DNA of 60,120 bases from Negativicutes bacterium (GCA_021372785.1 JAJFTT010000066.1:1-60120); one strand, 5' to 3'. Positions 25,075 through 34,248 are shown, counted from the first letter of the stretch. Numbers and translations: made by a program. Notes: a model not told the origin generated them from the letters alone.

Positions 25075-27093
25075 TCAAAGAATCAGAGAGCCAACCTGAA
25101 AAACAAAGTATGCCGCTAACCAGGCGATCCCAGTCTGATACAAAAAGGCGATCACCATGCCCCGCCAGCTGCCCCATTCCCGCCGAACCGCGGATAAAGC
25201 GGCAATGCAGGGTGAATAAAGCAGAGTGAAAACCAAAAACGAGAATGCCGAAAGCGGTGTAAATATTTGCGGTAAGGCAACAGAAACCTGACTCACCTCA
25301 CGCACGCCGGTCAGAATTGCCAATGTACTTACCACGGCTTCTTTTGCCGTCAAACCGGCTAAGAGGGCAGTCGCCGCGCGCCAATCCGCAAAACCCAAGG
25401 GAGCAAAAAGCGGCGCCAAACTTCTGCCGAACCCCGCCAGGATACTGGTATTACTGTCGGTAATCCAATTGAAGCGTAAATCAAAACTTTGCAAAAACCA
25501 GATCACAATGGTCCCCAGAAAAATCACGGTAAAAGCGCGCGTCATGAAATCCTTGGCTTTCTCGTAAAGATTAAAGGCTACGCTTTTGGCATTCGGCAGC
25601 CGATAAGCCGGCAGTTCCAGGACGAAAGGCATTAAATCTCCTTTCATCACCGTGGATTTCAGTAAAAATCCGGACAAAATTGCCATCAGCACGCCACCAA
25701 GATAGAGTGTGATCATGACCAGGGCTTGCTGCGCCGGAAAAAAGGCCGCCGAAAAAATTGCATAAATCGGTACTTTGGCACTGCAGGATAAAAACGGAGT
25801 CAGCAGCATCGTGATCTTGCGGTCTCTATCACCGGGCAAGGTGCGGGTAGCCATAATAGCCGGCACAGAACAGCCAAACCCCATCAGCATAGGGACAATC
25901 GAGCGGCCGGAAAGCCCAACTTTACGCATAAACTGATCCATCATAAAGGCGACGCGCGCCATGTAGCCGGTATCTTCCAGGATCGACAGCAAAAAGAAGA
26001 GAATCAGAATGATCGGCAGGAACCCCAGTACACTGCCCACACCGGCAAATACACCATCGATTAAGAGAGAATGCAGAATCGGATTAACAACAAAACGAGT
26101 CAGCCGGGCATCGAAACTACCCGTGATTCCGTCAATAACCAAAGCAAAAATCTCGACAAAATAGCTGCCGATCGGACCAAAGGTGATCCAGAAAATCAAG
26201 ATCATAAATAAGAAAAAAATTGGGATGCCAAAGTAGCGGTGAGTCAGCAAGCGGTCTATTTTTTCTGAGCGAATTTGCTCTTTGGTTTGACCCGGATGTT
26301 TCAGGGTTCTGGCGCAGAGCTGTTCGATGAATTGATAACGCAGATCAATCACAGCGGCTTCCCGATCCATACCCAGATTGTGTTCCGCTTCTTCCACAAT
26401 GCGCTGCAAGATTTCTAATTCTGAAGGTGTCAAAGCCAGACGTTTTTCCATCAGCTCGTCGCCTTCCACCAATTTGGCTGCCGCAAAACGCACAGCCACG
26501 CCGGCTGCTTCCGCTTTGCTTTCAATCAGATGACAGATCGCATGGATTGCCTTATGTAATTCCCCGCTGCAAAAATCCAAATGCCGCGGTTTAATCTTCT
26601 TTGCCGCCGTTTCCATCATGCGATCGATCAGTTCGGCTACGCCTTGGTTTTTCATTGCGGAAATCGGGATTACTTCGATGCCTAATGCATCTGATAATTG
26701 CATAAAATCGATATAGTGACCACTGGCCCGCACTTCATCCATCATATTCAACGCCAAGACCATCGGTATTTGTAAATCCAGCAACTGCAGCGTCAGATAC
26801 AAATTCCGCTCTAAGTTGGTTGCATCGGCGATATTAATGATACAGTCCGGTTTTTCATCCAGAAGAAAATCTCTGGTCACGATCTCTTCTGTTGTATAAG
26901 GAGAAAGCGAATAAATACCCGGTAAATCCACAACTTTCGTTTTTTTATAACCCTTGATGCCGCCGGATTTTTGTTCCACCGTTACACCAGGGAAATTGCC
27001 GACATGCTGGTTACTGCCGGTCAATTGATTAAAGAGAGTGGTCTTGCCGCAATTCTGGTTGCCAACCAAAGCAAAAGTGAAATGATCGCTCAT
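25075..27093 (-). CDS. feoB: Ferrous iron transport protein B (672 aa)
   Basis: The cytosolic G domain (about 1-165) has G1 GNQNCGKTTLFN (the third position is Q where P is usual), G2 around NFPGVTVEQ, G3 DLPGIYSL and G4 NMMDE. A helical insertion domain follows, then about 8-10 membrane segments with two Gate regions, including IPILMGFGCSVPAIMATRTL-like sequence with the conserved Cys. It takes up Fe2+ across the membrane with GTP hydrolysis. The length is normal. The start overlaps the end of feoA by four bases. Induction by low iron is expected. Confidence 0.96.
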   Translation of the reverse strand: MSDHFTFALVGNQNCGKTTLFNQLTGSNQHVGNFPGVTVEQKSGGIKGYKKTKVVDLPGIYSLSPYTTEEIVTRDFLLDEKPDCIINIADATNLERNLYLTLQLLDLQIPMVLALNMMDEVRASGHYIDFMQLSDALGIEVIPISAMKNQGVAELIDRMMETAAKKIKPRHLDFCSGELHKAIHAICHLIESKAEAAGVAVRFAAAKLVEGDELMEKRLALTPSELEILQRIVEEAEHNLGMDREAAVIDLRYQFIEQLCARTLKHPGQTKEQIRSEKIDRLLTHRYFGIPIFFLFMILIFWITFGPIGSYFVEIFALVIDGITGSFDARLTRFVVNPILHSLLIDGVFAGVGSVLGFLPIILILFFLLSILEDTGYMARVAFMMDQFMRKVGLSGRSIVPMLMGFGCSVPAIMATRTLPGDRDRKITMLLTPFLSCSAKVPIYAIFSAAFFPAQQALVMITLYLGGVLMAILSGFLLKSTVMKGDLMPFVLELPAYRLPNAKSVAFNLYEKAKDFMTRAFTVIFLGTIVIWFLQSFDLRFNWITDSNTSILAGFGRSLAPLFAPLGFADWRAATALLAGLTAKEAVVSTLAILTGVREVSQVSVALPQIFTPLSAFSFLVFTLLYSPCIAALSAVRREWGSWRGMVIAFLYQTGIAWLAAYFVFQVGSLIL

Positions 27094-27320
27094 GCGTTTG
27101 CCGCCTCCACCTCAATCAGAGCGGCGTCTTCTTTTCGCAGGGTTAAGCTATAACCACGCAGACTCAATTCCAGAGGATCTCCCAAAGGAGCAACTTTTCG
27201 TATCGTTACTTTTGTCTTTGGTGTCAGTCCCATTTCCAAAAGCCTGCGCCGCAATGCGCCGCTGCCACCAACCTGCTGAATTCTGGCCCCGTGTCCTACT
27301 GAAATCTGTGCTAAGGTCAT
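27090..27320 (-). CDS. feoA: Ferrous iron transport protein A (76 aa)
   Basis: A small SH3-like cytosolic partner of FeoB. VGGSGALRRRLLEMGLTPKTKV and APLGDPLELSLRGYSLTLRK are the family hallmarks. It is thought to modulate FeoB GTPase or assembly. It is the first gene of the feoA-feoB-Cys-rich peptide operon and overlaps feoB by ATGA. GGGGGG-rich sequence just upstream of the ATG serves as the ribosome binding site. Confidence 0.94.
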   Translation of the reverse strand: MTLAQISVGHGARIQQVGGSGALRRRLLEMGLTPKTKVTIRKVAPLGDPLELSLRGYSLTLRKEDAALIEVEAANA

Positions 27321-27341
27321 GATCGTCCCCCCTTTTTTATG

Positions 27342-27427
27342 TTATCTTTATCTAACAATTATTGCTGAAAAAAATGGTCTCTGTTAGCCACTACTTACAC
27401 TTTACACGAAAAGAGGGTTTATGTCAA
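27342..27427 (-). promoter_or_regulatory. Probable promoter and iron-regulator site of the feo operon
   Basis: TTGACA (27422-27427) and TAAAGT (27399-27404) are spaced by 17 bases. Around the -35 the minus strand reads TTAGTTAGCTATGGTTGAC, which partly resembles the DtxR/IdeR box. A second GTTA...TAAC dyad lies near 27342-27357. Iron-dependent repression is plausible but the match is weak. Confidence 0.45.
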
Positions 27428-27577
27428 CCATAGCTAACTAATTATTTCTGTCGGAATCGTAAGGGATTTTATGAAGGCAATCGGGCAGCTGTACTGCTTC
27501 CTTTCGGCCGGCTCGTTGCAACCATCCGCTGCGTCTGGGGAATTCTCTCGCTGCTCAACAGGCAGAAATAGGTAGAA

Positions 27578-27615
27578 AAAGACTGCTTTGATTTTTTCAA
27601 ATCAAAGCAGTCTTT
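27578..27615 (-). terminator. Terminator of the ferredoxin gene
   Basis: GACTGCTTTGATTT (27581-27594) pairs perfectly with AAATCAAAGCAGTC (27599-27612), and on the minus strand a T-run follows. I see nothing else in the 150 bases between this and the feo promoter. Confidence 0.85.
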
Positions 27616-27630
27616 GGCAATGCTTCCGTT

Positions 27631-27798
27631 TTACTCCGGTTGAGGAGCACCTACCGGGCAAATGTTGTTGCATGCACCGCAGTCAATGCATTTATCCGGA
27701 TCGATTACGTAGGGGTTCCCTTCCGAAATCGCATCGACGGGACATTCCGGTATGCAGCTACCACATGCTATACAGTCTTTATTAATCTTGTAAGCCAT
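27631..27798 (-). CDS. 2[4Fe-4S] ferredoxin (55 aa)
   Basis: The protein is a classic clostridial-type bacterial ferredoxin. It has two CxxCxxCxxxCP motifs (CIACGSCIPECP near residue 9 and CIDCGACNNICP near 37), each binding one 4Fe-4S cluster, with the pseudo-twofold repeat intact. It carries low-potential electrons between oxidoreductases, hydrogenase and similar enzymes in anaerobes. GGAGGTGAAC precedes the ATG. It is monocistronic, with its own terminator. Confidence 0.95.
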   Translation of the reverse strand: MAYKINKDCIACGSCIPECPVDAISEGNPYVIDPDKCIDCGACNNICPVGAPQPE

Positions 27799-27991
27799 TA
27801 TGTTCACCTCCTGTAACCATTTATGCTACACGCATATTTTTTCAATTCGACTTGCACTGAAAATTTCCTCCCCGCCTTGCGAAAATCTCCGAAATAATAC
27901 AAAACAGAAAGTAGCGCTCCCGCTCGGAAGGAAGAATTCTGCCTCTGTCGAATTGAATAAGATAAATTGATTGGGAAGGAAGTTTTTAAGC

Positions 27992-29167
27992 ATGAGTTTA
28001 CGAGATGATGCTTTGGCCTTACATGCCAAATACAGAGGAAAAATATCCATTCAGAGTAAAGTAGCGGTTAACAATATTTTGGATTTGAGTTTAGCTTATA
28101 CACCCGGCGTAGCGGAACCCTGTAAAGAAATATACGCGAATAAGGAATTGGTTTATACTTATACCAACAAAGGCAATACGGTTGCGGTTATTTCGGATGG
28201 TACCGCCGTCTTGGGTTTGGGAGATATCGGTCCGGAAGCCGGCTTACCGGTTATGGAAGGCAAATGTATTCTTTTCAAACGTTTTGCGGATATCGATGCT
28301 GTGCCAATTATGCTGAACAGTAAGAATGTTGATGAGATCGTACAAACCGTTAAAATCATCGCTCCCTCCTTTGGCGGGATTAATTTAGAAGATATTTCCT
28401 CTCCCCGTTGTTTTGAAATCGAACGCCGCTTAAAAGCGGAACTGAACATTCCTGTGTTTCATGATGATCAGCATGGGACCGCAGTAATTGTTCTGTCGGC
28501 TGTGCTGAATGCGACCCGTCTGATCGGCAAAGAGTTAAGCAATTGCACCGTCGTGATCAATGGCGCCGGTGCCGCCGGCACGGCAGTTGGCCGTTTGATT
28601 CTCAAAGCAGGCGTTCGGAATCTGCTGATGGTAGACCGTCATGGTATTCTGAATGTGGGCGATCCAAAAAATAACCCTGCGCAGGATGAATTGGCCTCCA
28701 TCACCAACCGGCTGCATCAAACCGGAGATTTGAAGGAAGCGCTCAAAGGCGCTGATATTTTCATTGGTGTCTCTGCCGGCAATATTGCTGACCGGTCGAT
28801 GATTGCCGGTATGAACAAGGACGCCATTGTCTTTGCCATGGCCAACCCTACACCGGAGATTTTCCCGGAGGAGGCAAAAGCCGGCGGTGCGCGGGTAGTG
28901 GGAACCGGCCGCTCCGATTATCCCAACCAAGTCAATAATTCGCTTTGTTTCCCCGGTATTTTCCGCGGCGCTCTCGATGCCAATGCCACCACCATCAATG
29001 AGGCAATGAAACTGGCGGCAGCTTATGCCATTGCCGGTCTGATCGCTCAGGAAGATCTGCGCGATGATTACATCATTGTTGGTCCTTTTGATCCGCGTGT
29101 CTGTCAAACGATTGCCACTGCGGTAGCCGACGCAGCCAGAGCCACCGGAGTCATCCGAAAATCATAA
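27992..29167 (+). CDS. NAD(P)-dependent malic enzyme (391 aa)
   Basis: I chose the ATG at 27992, nine bases after GGAAGGAAG. Upstream TTG codons lack a site. Residues about 15-150 form the catalytic domain with YTPGVAEPCKEI and DDQHGTAVIVLSAVLNA, and about 165-390 the Rossmann domain with INGAGAAGTAVGRLIL. It decarboxylates malate to pyruvate and CO2, giving NADH or NADPH. The short form without a phosphotransacetylase tail is the usual type in anaerobic Bacillota. The EamA exporter follows in the same direction. Confidence 0.94.
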   Translation: MSLRDDALALHAKYRGKISIQSKVAVNNILDLSLAYTPGVAEPCKEIYANKELVYTYTNKGNTVAVISDGTAVLGLGDIGPEAGLPVMEGKCILFKRFADIDAVPIMLNSKNVDEIVQTVKIIAPSFGGINLEDISSPRCFEIERRLKAELNIPVFHDDQHGTAVIVLSAVLNATRLIGKELSNCTVVINGAGAAGTAVGRLILKAGVRNLLMVDRHGILNVGDPKNNPAQDELASITNRLHQTGDLKEALKGADIFIGVSAGNIADRSMIAGMNKDAIVFAMANPTPEIFPEEAKAGGARVVGTGRSDYPNQVNNSLCFPGIFRGALDANATTINEAMKLAAAYAIAGLIAQEDLRDDYIIVGPFDPRVCQTIATAVADAARATGVIRKS

Positions 29168-29201
29168 TCAAACCGAACCGAACGAAGGAGCCGATGCGAT
29201 T

Positions 29202-30062
29202 TTGAGTCACGCTGCCCCACCCAAAGCGACCGTGCTGCTCGCTGTGTTTTTTACCGCCTTCTCCTCCATTTTCGTTCGGTTAACCACGGCGCCTGCTTTG
29301 ATCATTTCCTTTTACCGTATGCTGTTTGCCGTAATGATGATCACGCCTTATGTTTTCATCCATTATCGCAGAGAGATTTTGCAGATGAAAAGAGGCAGTT
29401 TTCTCTTATGTATCGCCTCCGGCATCTGTCTGGCACTGCATTTTGCCACCTGGATTGCTTCGCTGTCAATGACGACTGTTGCCGCTTCCACCGTCCTCGT
29501 CTCCTGCAGTCCGATGATCGTTGCCGCTGTCGAATGCCTGCTGCAGCAAAAACGTCCCAGCCGGGCTTTATTGCTCGGTTTGACGCTTGCCTTCTGCGGT
29601 ACGTTGCTGATCGCGGCAAATGGCAGCGGCAATCTCAGTTTCAGCGGCAACTTATTGGCTTTGACCGGTGGCTTTTTTGTTGCCTTTTATTTTCTGTTGG
29701 GCGTCCGCGTTCAGGAGACCGCTTCGCTCTGGACTTATATTTTTCTCGTTTACCTCAGTGCGGCAGTCACGCTGGGACTGCTTGTCACCCTCACACAGAC
29801 TGCTTTTCGCGGTTATCCAACAAGCGATTATTTACTTTTCGCCGCGATGGCTTTCTTTTGCTCTGTTCTGGGTCATACCGTTTATAACTGGTTGCTGCCC
29901 TTTCACGGTGCAACGCTGATCTCGCTCTCCACCCTTTGTGAGCCGGTGTTTGCCAGTCTGCTCGCTTATTTCATTCTGCGGGAAATACCGCCCTTGCTTA
30001 CCCTCATGGGCGGATTCCTGATCCTCGCAGGCATCACCTTCTATCTTCTGAAAAAAAACTAA
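29202..30062 (+). CDS. DMT superfamily (EamA) permease (286 aa)
   Basis: Two EamA repeats of five membrane segments each make ten in all, the standard layout of this family of metabolite and drug exporters. Features include LALHFATWIASLSMTTVAAST in the first half and the corresponding WLLPFHGATLISLSTLCEPVFA in the second. The start is a TTG after AAGGAG with an 11-base gap. The nearby ATG at 29194 runs into a stop. It lies 34 bases after the malic enzyme gene and may share its transcript. The substrate is unknown. Confidence 0.88.
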   Translation: MSHAAPPKATVLLAVFFTAFSSIFVRLTTAPALIISFYRMLFAVMMITPYVFIHYRREILQMKRGSFLLCIASGICLALHFATWIASLSMTTVAASTVLVSCSPMIVAAVECLLQQKRPSRALLLGLTLAFCGTLLIAANGSGNLSFSGNLLALTGGFFVAFYFLLGVRVQETASLWTYIFLVYLSAAVTLGLLVTLTQTAFRGYPTSDYLLFAAMAFFCSVLGHTVYNWLLPFHGATLISLSTLCEPVFASLLAYFILREIPPLLTLMGGFLILAGITFYLLKKN

Positions 30063-30069
30063 CTGCCTC

Positions 30070-30127
30070 AAAAAGAGGCTGACTCCGGATGATGCTTGAT
30101 GACATCCGGAGTCAGCCTCTTTTTTTA
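30070..30127. terminator. Strong bidirectional terminator
   Basis: An 18-base stem, AGAGGCTGACTCCGGATG (30074-30091) with its exact complement at 30103-30120, is flanked by A's on the left and T's on the right. It separates the + strand permease from the minus strand rsfS. Confidence 0.92.
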
Positions 30128-30132
30128 TGCTT

Positions 30133-30495
30133 TTATTGTTTTGTTTCCGGTACCAATTCTACACGCGGTGAATCGTGCCAGAGACGTTCCAGGTTATAAA
30201 ATTCCCGCGTCTCTTCATCAAAAATATGCACGATCACATCATTCATATCCAGGAGTACCCAACTGCCTTCGCTCATACCTTCTTTATGATAGACAGGCAG
30301 GGCATAAATCTCTTCCGCCTGGTCTGCAATATGTTCGGCAATTGCTACCACCTGAATTTTGTTGCTGGCGTGACAAATCACGAAATAATCGGCAAACGTA
30401 CTGGTGGTTGTCACATCAAGCACAACCGGGTTTTTGGCTTTTTTTGCTTCAGCCCATTGAACAACCGACAGAGCTAATTCTTTACTGGAATACAT
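30133..30495 (-). CDS. rsfS: Ribosome silencing factor RsfS (120 aa)
   Basis: The ATG at 30495 is five bases after GGAGGG. The frame opens 24 bases earlier. The fold is nucleotidyltransferase-like without catalysis. VVLDVTTTSTFADYFVICHA and GSWVLLDMNDVIVHIFDEETREFYNLERLW are the family hallmarks. It binds ribosomal protein L14 and blocks joining of 30S and 50S subunits in slow growth. It is the last gene of the obgE-yhbY-yqeK-LCP-rsfS row. The usual neighbours yqeK and LCP are present. Confidence 0.94.
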   Translation of the reverse strand: MYSSKELALSVVQWAEAKKAKNPVVLDVTTTSTFADYFVICHASNKIQVVAIAEHIADQAEEIYALPVYHKEGMSEGSWVLLDMNDVIVHIFDEETREFYNLERLWHDSPRVELVPETKQ

Positions 30496-30534
30496 ACTTT
30501 CCCTCCGCATCATTTTCAAATTAACCTGATTTTT

Positions 30535-31506
30535 CTAATCGACAGCCGCCGGTGCCGGACAATAATCCCGCCAGATCCCTGCCAGATCAATATCATCCGC
30601 AATCCAATAACTGGCTTCATTGATCATCTGACCTGCCCCCGGCAGTGTAATGGTATAACGCTGCTTATCCGGAATCCGCAGGTAATACGTCGCCAGTTTC
30701 AAACCGTCAAGCATGCTGAGATTCGTATCCAAATACGGCTGCATTTTGGCCGCAATGGCAGGCATTTTCAACAACATGGCCGGTTGCAGCAGTTGTCCGG
30801 CCAGCGCCAGCATAAAATTGCGCTGACGCTCCACGCGACCGATATCACCCATACCGTCCGCCCGGTAACGCACATATCCTTCGGCAGCTTCCCCGTCCAA
30901 TACTTGCTGTCCCGCCTTGAGATGAACGATCAGCGGAGGAACATCATAAGGATCTTCATAATCCATGTCGAATTCCACATTGTAATCGACACCGCCAACC
31001 GCATCTACCAACGCCTGAAAACTTTCAAAATTTACCTTGGCATAATAATGCACACTGGTTTGCAGCAGTTCTTCCACCATCTGCACAGTCAATGCGGTTC
31101 CTCCGAAAACATGAGCGGCATTGATCCGTTCATAACCGATCTCCGGCAGATCGATCAGTGTGTCTCTGGGAATAGAAATGACCGCCAGTTTATGCTGCAC
31201 TTGATCAAAGCTGAACAACATCAGCACATCACTGCGGGCAGGCATTGTACCGCCGCCGGCCAACAAGCCGGCGTCTGTACCAATCAACAGCAAATTGACC
31301 GGTTCACCCTTAGCGGGTTTTGCCAAAACGAGCTCGTCTTTATTCAACCCCTGCAGATAGTTCGAGGTCGCCAGGGACAAAGCCGTTACGAGCAGTCCCG
31401 CCACGAGCAGCAATACTCCCAGAATTTTCAATACAGTTTGCCAACCGGATTTTTTAATTTTCCCACCGTTTGGCAGATCATGTTTCGCTATGCTTTCGCT
31501 TGTCAC
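30535..31506 (-). CDS. LytR-CpsA-Psr family wall ligase (323 aa)
   Basis: A membrane anchor at about residues 24-48 (ILGVLLLVAGLLVTALSLA) precedes an extracellular LCP domain, with LLIGTDA near residue 73, DVLMLFSFDQVQHKLAVISI and RDTLIDLPEIG, then INAAHVFGG and YVRYRADGMGDIGRVERQR. The Arg and Asp residues bind the pyrophosphate lipid carrier. The family transfers wall teichoic acid or other glycopolymers onto peptidoglycan. The GTG start, five bases after GGAGAAAC, overlaps yqeK by 29 bases. Confidence 0.92.
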   Translation of the reverse strand: MTSESIAKHDLPNGGKIKKSGWQTVLKILGVLLLVAGLLVTALSLATSNYLQGLNKDELVLAKPAKGEPVNLLLIGTDAGLLAGGGTMPARSDVLMLFSFDQVQHKLAVISIPRDTLIDLPEIGYERINAAHVFGGTALTVQMVEELLQTSVHYYAKVNFESFQALVDAVGGVDYNVEFDMDYEDPYDVPPLIVHLKAGQQVLDGEAAEGYVRYRADGMGDIGRVERQRNFMLALAGQLLQPAMLLKMPAIAAKMQPYLDTNLSMLDGLKLATYYLRIPDKQRYTITLPGAGQMINEASYWIADDIDLAGIWRDYCPAPAAVD

Positions 31507-32125
31507 GTTTCTCCGCCGTTCTTTCCATTAATTCTTTTAATTGGGTCAGCCATTGATAGCTGAACGGATGCACTGCCATGCCCTTTTGCTGCAAGTAAGC
31601 AAGATTGGTCTGCAGAAAAGCAAGGCAGGCAGCATCGAGATCCTCTTGTGCCAAATGGCGCAGCTCTTCAACTCCCGGATAATCACGCTGAGGTTCGATC
31701 CCGTCCGCTAAAAAAATGACCTTCGCTAGAGCGCCGAGATTCAATCTGCCGGTGGTGTGATAATGTACCGCTTCTAAAATCTCAGCATCCTCTACCTGCC
31801 AATCCCTCTGCAGCAGCAGAGCTGCCAACGGTCCATGCAGGAGGATTGGCGCCTGCAGTTCCGCCGGCTGACAAGTATAATGCAATTCTTCTGCCAGCTG
31901 CAGTAATTGCTGCGGTGTTTCAGAGCGGCAGTAATCGTGACATAACGCTGCCTGACTTGCTTTCAGGGCATCCAGACTATAACGCTCAGCCAATTGAATC
32001 GCCGTTTGCTGACAACCCAAAGTATGCCGCCAGCGTTTGGCAGATAACTTGCTCTGCAGGTAGAGTGCGATCTCTTTTTCAGGGAAATTACTCAAAAACG
32101 TCGCCCGCCTTTTTGCTGCCGCCAA
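31478..32125 (-). CDS. yqeK: YqeK-type HD phosphohydrolase (215 aa)
   Basis: The HD domain has its ligands in KRWRHTLGCQQ (first His), ALCHDYCR (HD pair), LLHGP and HYHTTGR. YqeK proteins hydrolyse diadenosine tetraphosphate symmetrically to two ADP, clearing stress dinucleotides. The start at 32125 is TTG and weakly supported. In most Bacillota yqeK follows nadD, but here no nadD lies between yhbY and yqeK. The gene leads into LCP and rsfS with overlap. Confidence 0.9.
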   Translation of the reverse strand: MAAAKRRATFLSNFPEKEIALYLQSKLSAKRWRHTLGCQQTAIQLAERYSLDALKASQAALCHDYCRSETPQQLLQLAEELHYTCQPAELQAPILLHGPLAALLLQRDWQVEDAEILEAVHYHTTGRLNLGALAKVIFLADGIEPQRDYPGVEELRHLAQEDLDAACLAFLQTNLAYLQQKGMAVHPFSYQWLTQLKELMERTAEKRDKRKHSET

Positions 32126-32162
32126 GCAATGTCAAATTCTCTTGTCTTCTCACGACAAACAC

Positions 32163-32468
32163 TTATTCATTGGAGGAGGGCAAAACGATTTTCGGCTGCT
32201 CGGGATGCTTTTTATACAAGACAAAGCTGTGACCGATCACTTGGACCAATTCCGCTTCGCAGGCCTCCGCCAAGGCTTTTGCCAGGATTTCAGGATCTTC
32301 ATCATTATTATTTTGTACTTTCACTTTCAGGATCTCACGGTTGAATAAAGTCTCATTGGTTTGTTTTACCAAATTTTCCGTAATGCCAGCCTTGCCGATC
32401 TGTATGACAGCGGCTTCGGTTACCATCATGGCTCGCAGAAAACGTTTCTGTTTACCGGTTAAAATCAT
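32163..32468 (-). CDS. yhbY: Ribosome assembly RNA-binding protein YhbY (101 aa)
   Basis: A single CRM domain with the signature loop VIQIGKAGITENLVKQ (about residues 20-35), the GxxG motif that binds rRNA, and normal length. YhbY helps 50S assembly. It lies 12 bases downstream of obgE, itself a 50S assembly GTPase. The two share a transcript and a role. Confidence 0.93.
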   Translation of the reverse strand: MILTGKQKRFLRAMMVTEAAVIQIGKAGITENLVKQTNETLFNREILKVKVQNNNDEDPEILAKALAEACEAELVQVIGHSFVLYKKHPEQPKIVLPSSNE

Positions 32469-32480
32469 GTTCTGGCTCCT

Positions 32481-33782
32481 TTAATACAAGTATTCTTCTT
32501 CATCATCATAATCGGCAAAAATGAATTCCATCTCACCGATGCGAACGGTATGACCAGCCATAGCGCCTGCCTGGCGCAGCATTTCATCCACACCGATTTT
32601 GCGCATTAAACCCTGGAAACGTTTCACGGAAGCGTTGTGGGTAAAATCGGTCATTAAGACATGCCGTTCCAGGCGTTTGCTCTTCACTACCCACAAGTCC
32701 TCGGATTCACGCTGGATTTCAATCGCTGACTCATCGGCAAAGATCAGTTCGGCTGTTGAAGTAAAAGTCAGCGGCGGTAGGTCCGGAATTAAAGAAAGCT
32801 GCAGCGTGATTTCTTTCAATAATGGAGCAAAACCTTCCCGCGTCAGAGCTGAAATCGGAAAACAAGTGATCTCTCTGGCCTGAAACCAAGCCAAGACTTC
32901 CGGCATGTGTTCCGCCGCCGCCGGTAAATCGATTTTATTCAGAACGATGATCTGTTTACGTTTGCCCAATTCCTCACTGTAGAGCGTCAGTTCACGGCAA
33001 ATTGCCAGATAGTCCGAGATTGGATCACGACCATCCACGGCAGCCAGATCAATTAAGTGAACCAACAGTTTGGTCCGTTCGATGTGCCGCAAAAAATCGT
33101 GACCCAGGCCAATTCCGGTATGCGCTCCTTCAATCAAACCGGGGATATCCGCCATGACATAGCTGTTTTCCTCATCAGCCTGTACCACACCGAGATTTGG
33201 CGTCAGGGTTGTGAAAGGATAATCGGCGATTTTCGGCCGCGCTGCCGTCAGCGCAGTCAACAAGGTTGATTTGCCGGCATTGGGATAACCCACTAATCCT
33301 ACCGATGCCAGCATTTTCAGTTCCAGGATTAAATCCCGGCTTTCTCCCGGCGCGCCGTTTTCGGCAACTTCCGGTGCCTGATTGGTTGATGAGGTAAAAC
33401 GGGCATTCCCCCGTCCGCCCCGGCCGCCTCTGGCTAAAACCGCCTCCTGACCAGGTTCGGTCAGATCGGCAATCGGTAGTTTGGTTGCGGCATCCAAAAA
33501 GAGAGTCCCAGCCGGCACACGCAGCACCAGGTCTTCGCCGCTGCGACCCGACATATTCTTGATATCACCGGAACCACCGTTGGCTGCTTTATAAACTCTT
33601 TGATAACGAAAATCAATCAAAGTATGTAAACCGGTATCCACCCGGGCAATGATACTGCCGCCTTTGCCGCCGTCACCACCATTGGGACCGCCTTCCGGAA
33701 CATACTTTTCTCTGCGGAATGAAACGCGGCCATTGCCGCCGGAACCGGCGATGACTTTAATGGCTGCCCTATCAACAAACAT
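32481..33782 (-). CDS. obgE: GTPase ObgE/CgtA (433 aa)
   Basis: The Obg domain (about 1-157) has glycine-rich repeats GGPNGGDGGKGG and RGGRGGRGNARF. The G domain has G1 GYPNAGKST, G3 DIPGLIEGAHTGIGLGHDF and G4 NKID. The C-terminal OCT domain covers about residues 345-430. ObgE acts in large-subunit assembly and the stress response to (p)ppGpp. AGGAGG lies just before the ATG. It begins after the terminator of the rplU-prp-rpmA operon, so it uses its own promoter in the short gap. Confidence 0.97.
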   Translation of the reverse strand: MFVDRAAIKVIAGSGGNGRVSFRREKYVPEGGPNGGDGGKGGSIIARVDTGLHTLIDFRYQRVYKAANGGSGDIKNMSGRSGEDLVLRVPAGTLFLDAATKLPIADLTEPGQEAVLARGGRGGRGNARFTSSTNQAPEVAENGAPGESRDLILELKMLASVGLVGYPNAGKSTLLTALTAARPKIADYPFTTLTPNLGVVQADEENSYVMADIPGLIEGAHTGIGLGHDFLRHIERTKLLVHLIDLAAVDGRDPISDYLAICRELTLYSEELGKRKQIIVLNKIDLPAAAEHMPEVLAWFQAREITCFPISALTREGFAPLLKEITLQLSLIPDLPPLTFTSTAELIFADESAIEIQRESEDLWVVKSKRLERHVLMTDFTHNASVKRFQGLMRKIGVDEMLRQAGAMAGHTVRIGEMEFIFADYDDEEEYLY

Positions 33783-33870
33783 GCTTCCTCCTGTCGTAGA
33801 CTCGTTGATGCGAAACCAACCGAATCCTTGTTCCCATCCGTTCCCCGGGATCAGAATGATAGCCTGAAAT

Positions 33871-33917
33871 AAAAAAAGCCGTTCCTTACAATGACAGAAT
33901 CATCGTAGCGGAACAGC
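33871..33917 (-). terminator. Terminator of the rplU-prp-rpmA operon
   Basis: On the minus strand GCTGTTCC pairs with GGAACGGC, with an interrupted second stem inside, followed by seven T's. It lies 13 bases after the rpmA stop. Confidence 0.8.
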
Positions 33918-33929
33918 CTCTTTCTTTCA

Positions 33930-34235
33930 TTAGGCGTTAGCGATCTCTGCCGCCGCTTCCAGAGGGCGAACATTGATATATTTCTTGTGCCCGAAGCGGG
34001 TAATATACTCAACGGTTCCTTCTACTGTTGCAAATAATGTATCGTCTTTACCGATACCCACATTTAAACCCGGGAAGAATTTGGTGCCGCGTTGGCGAAC
34101 CAGAATATTACCGGCCTTGACATATTGACCACCAAAAATCTTGACGCCCAGGCGTTGGGAATGGCTGTCACGTCCGTTACGGGACGAACCCATACCCTTT
34201 TTATGAGCGAATAACTGTAAATTCATTAAAAACAT
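33930..34235 (-). CDS. rpmA: Ribosomal protein bL27, precursor with cleavable N-terminus (101 aa)
   Basis: The ATG at 34235 lies eight bases after GGAGG. The mature L27 starts at [15 protein letters not shown]. Before it is the extension ending NLQLF, the site cut by the Prp protease in Bacillota. Uncleaved L27 cannot reach the peptidyl transferase centre, so removal is essential. The Prp gene lies immediately upstream in the same operon. Confidence 0.96.
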   Translation of the reverse strand: MFLMNLQLFAHKKGMGSSRNGRDSHSQRLGVKIFGGQYVKAGNILVRQRGTKFFPGLNVGIGKDDTLFATVEGTVEYITRFGHKKYINVRPLEAAAEIANA

Positions 34236-34248
34236 GGTGTGCACCTCC

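Noticed and set aside
30784-31563. A 259-aa + strand frame
   Set aside because: It is a long antisense shadow of the LCP gene, whose motifs and neighbours are clear.
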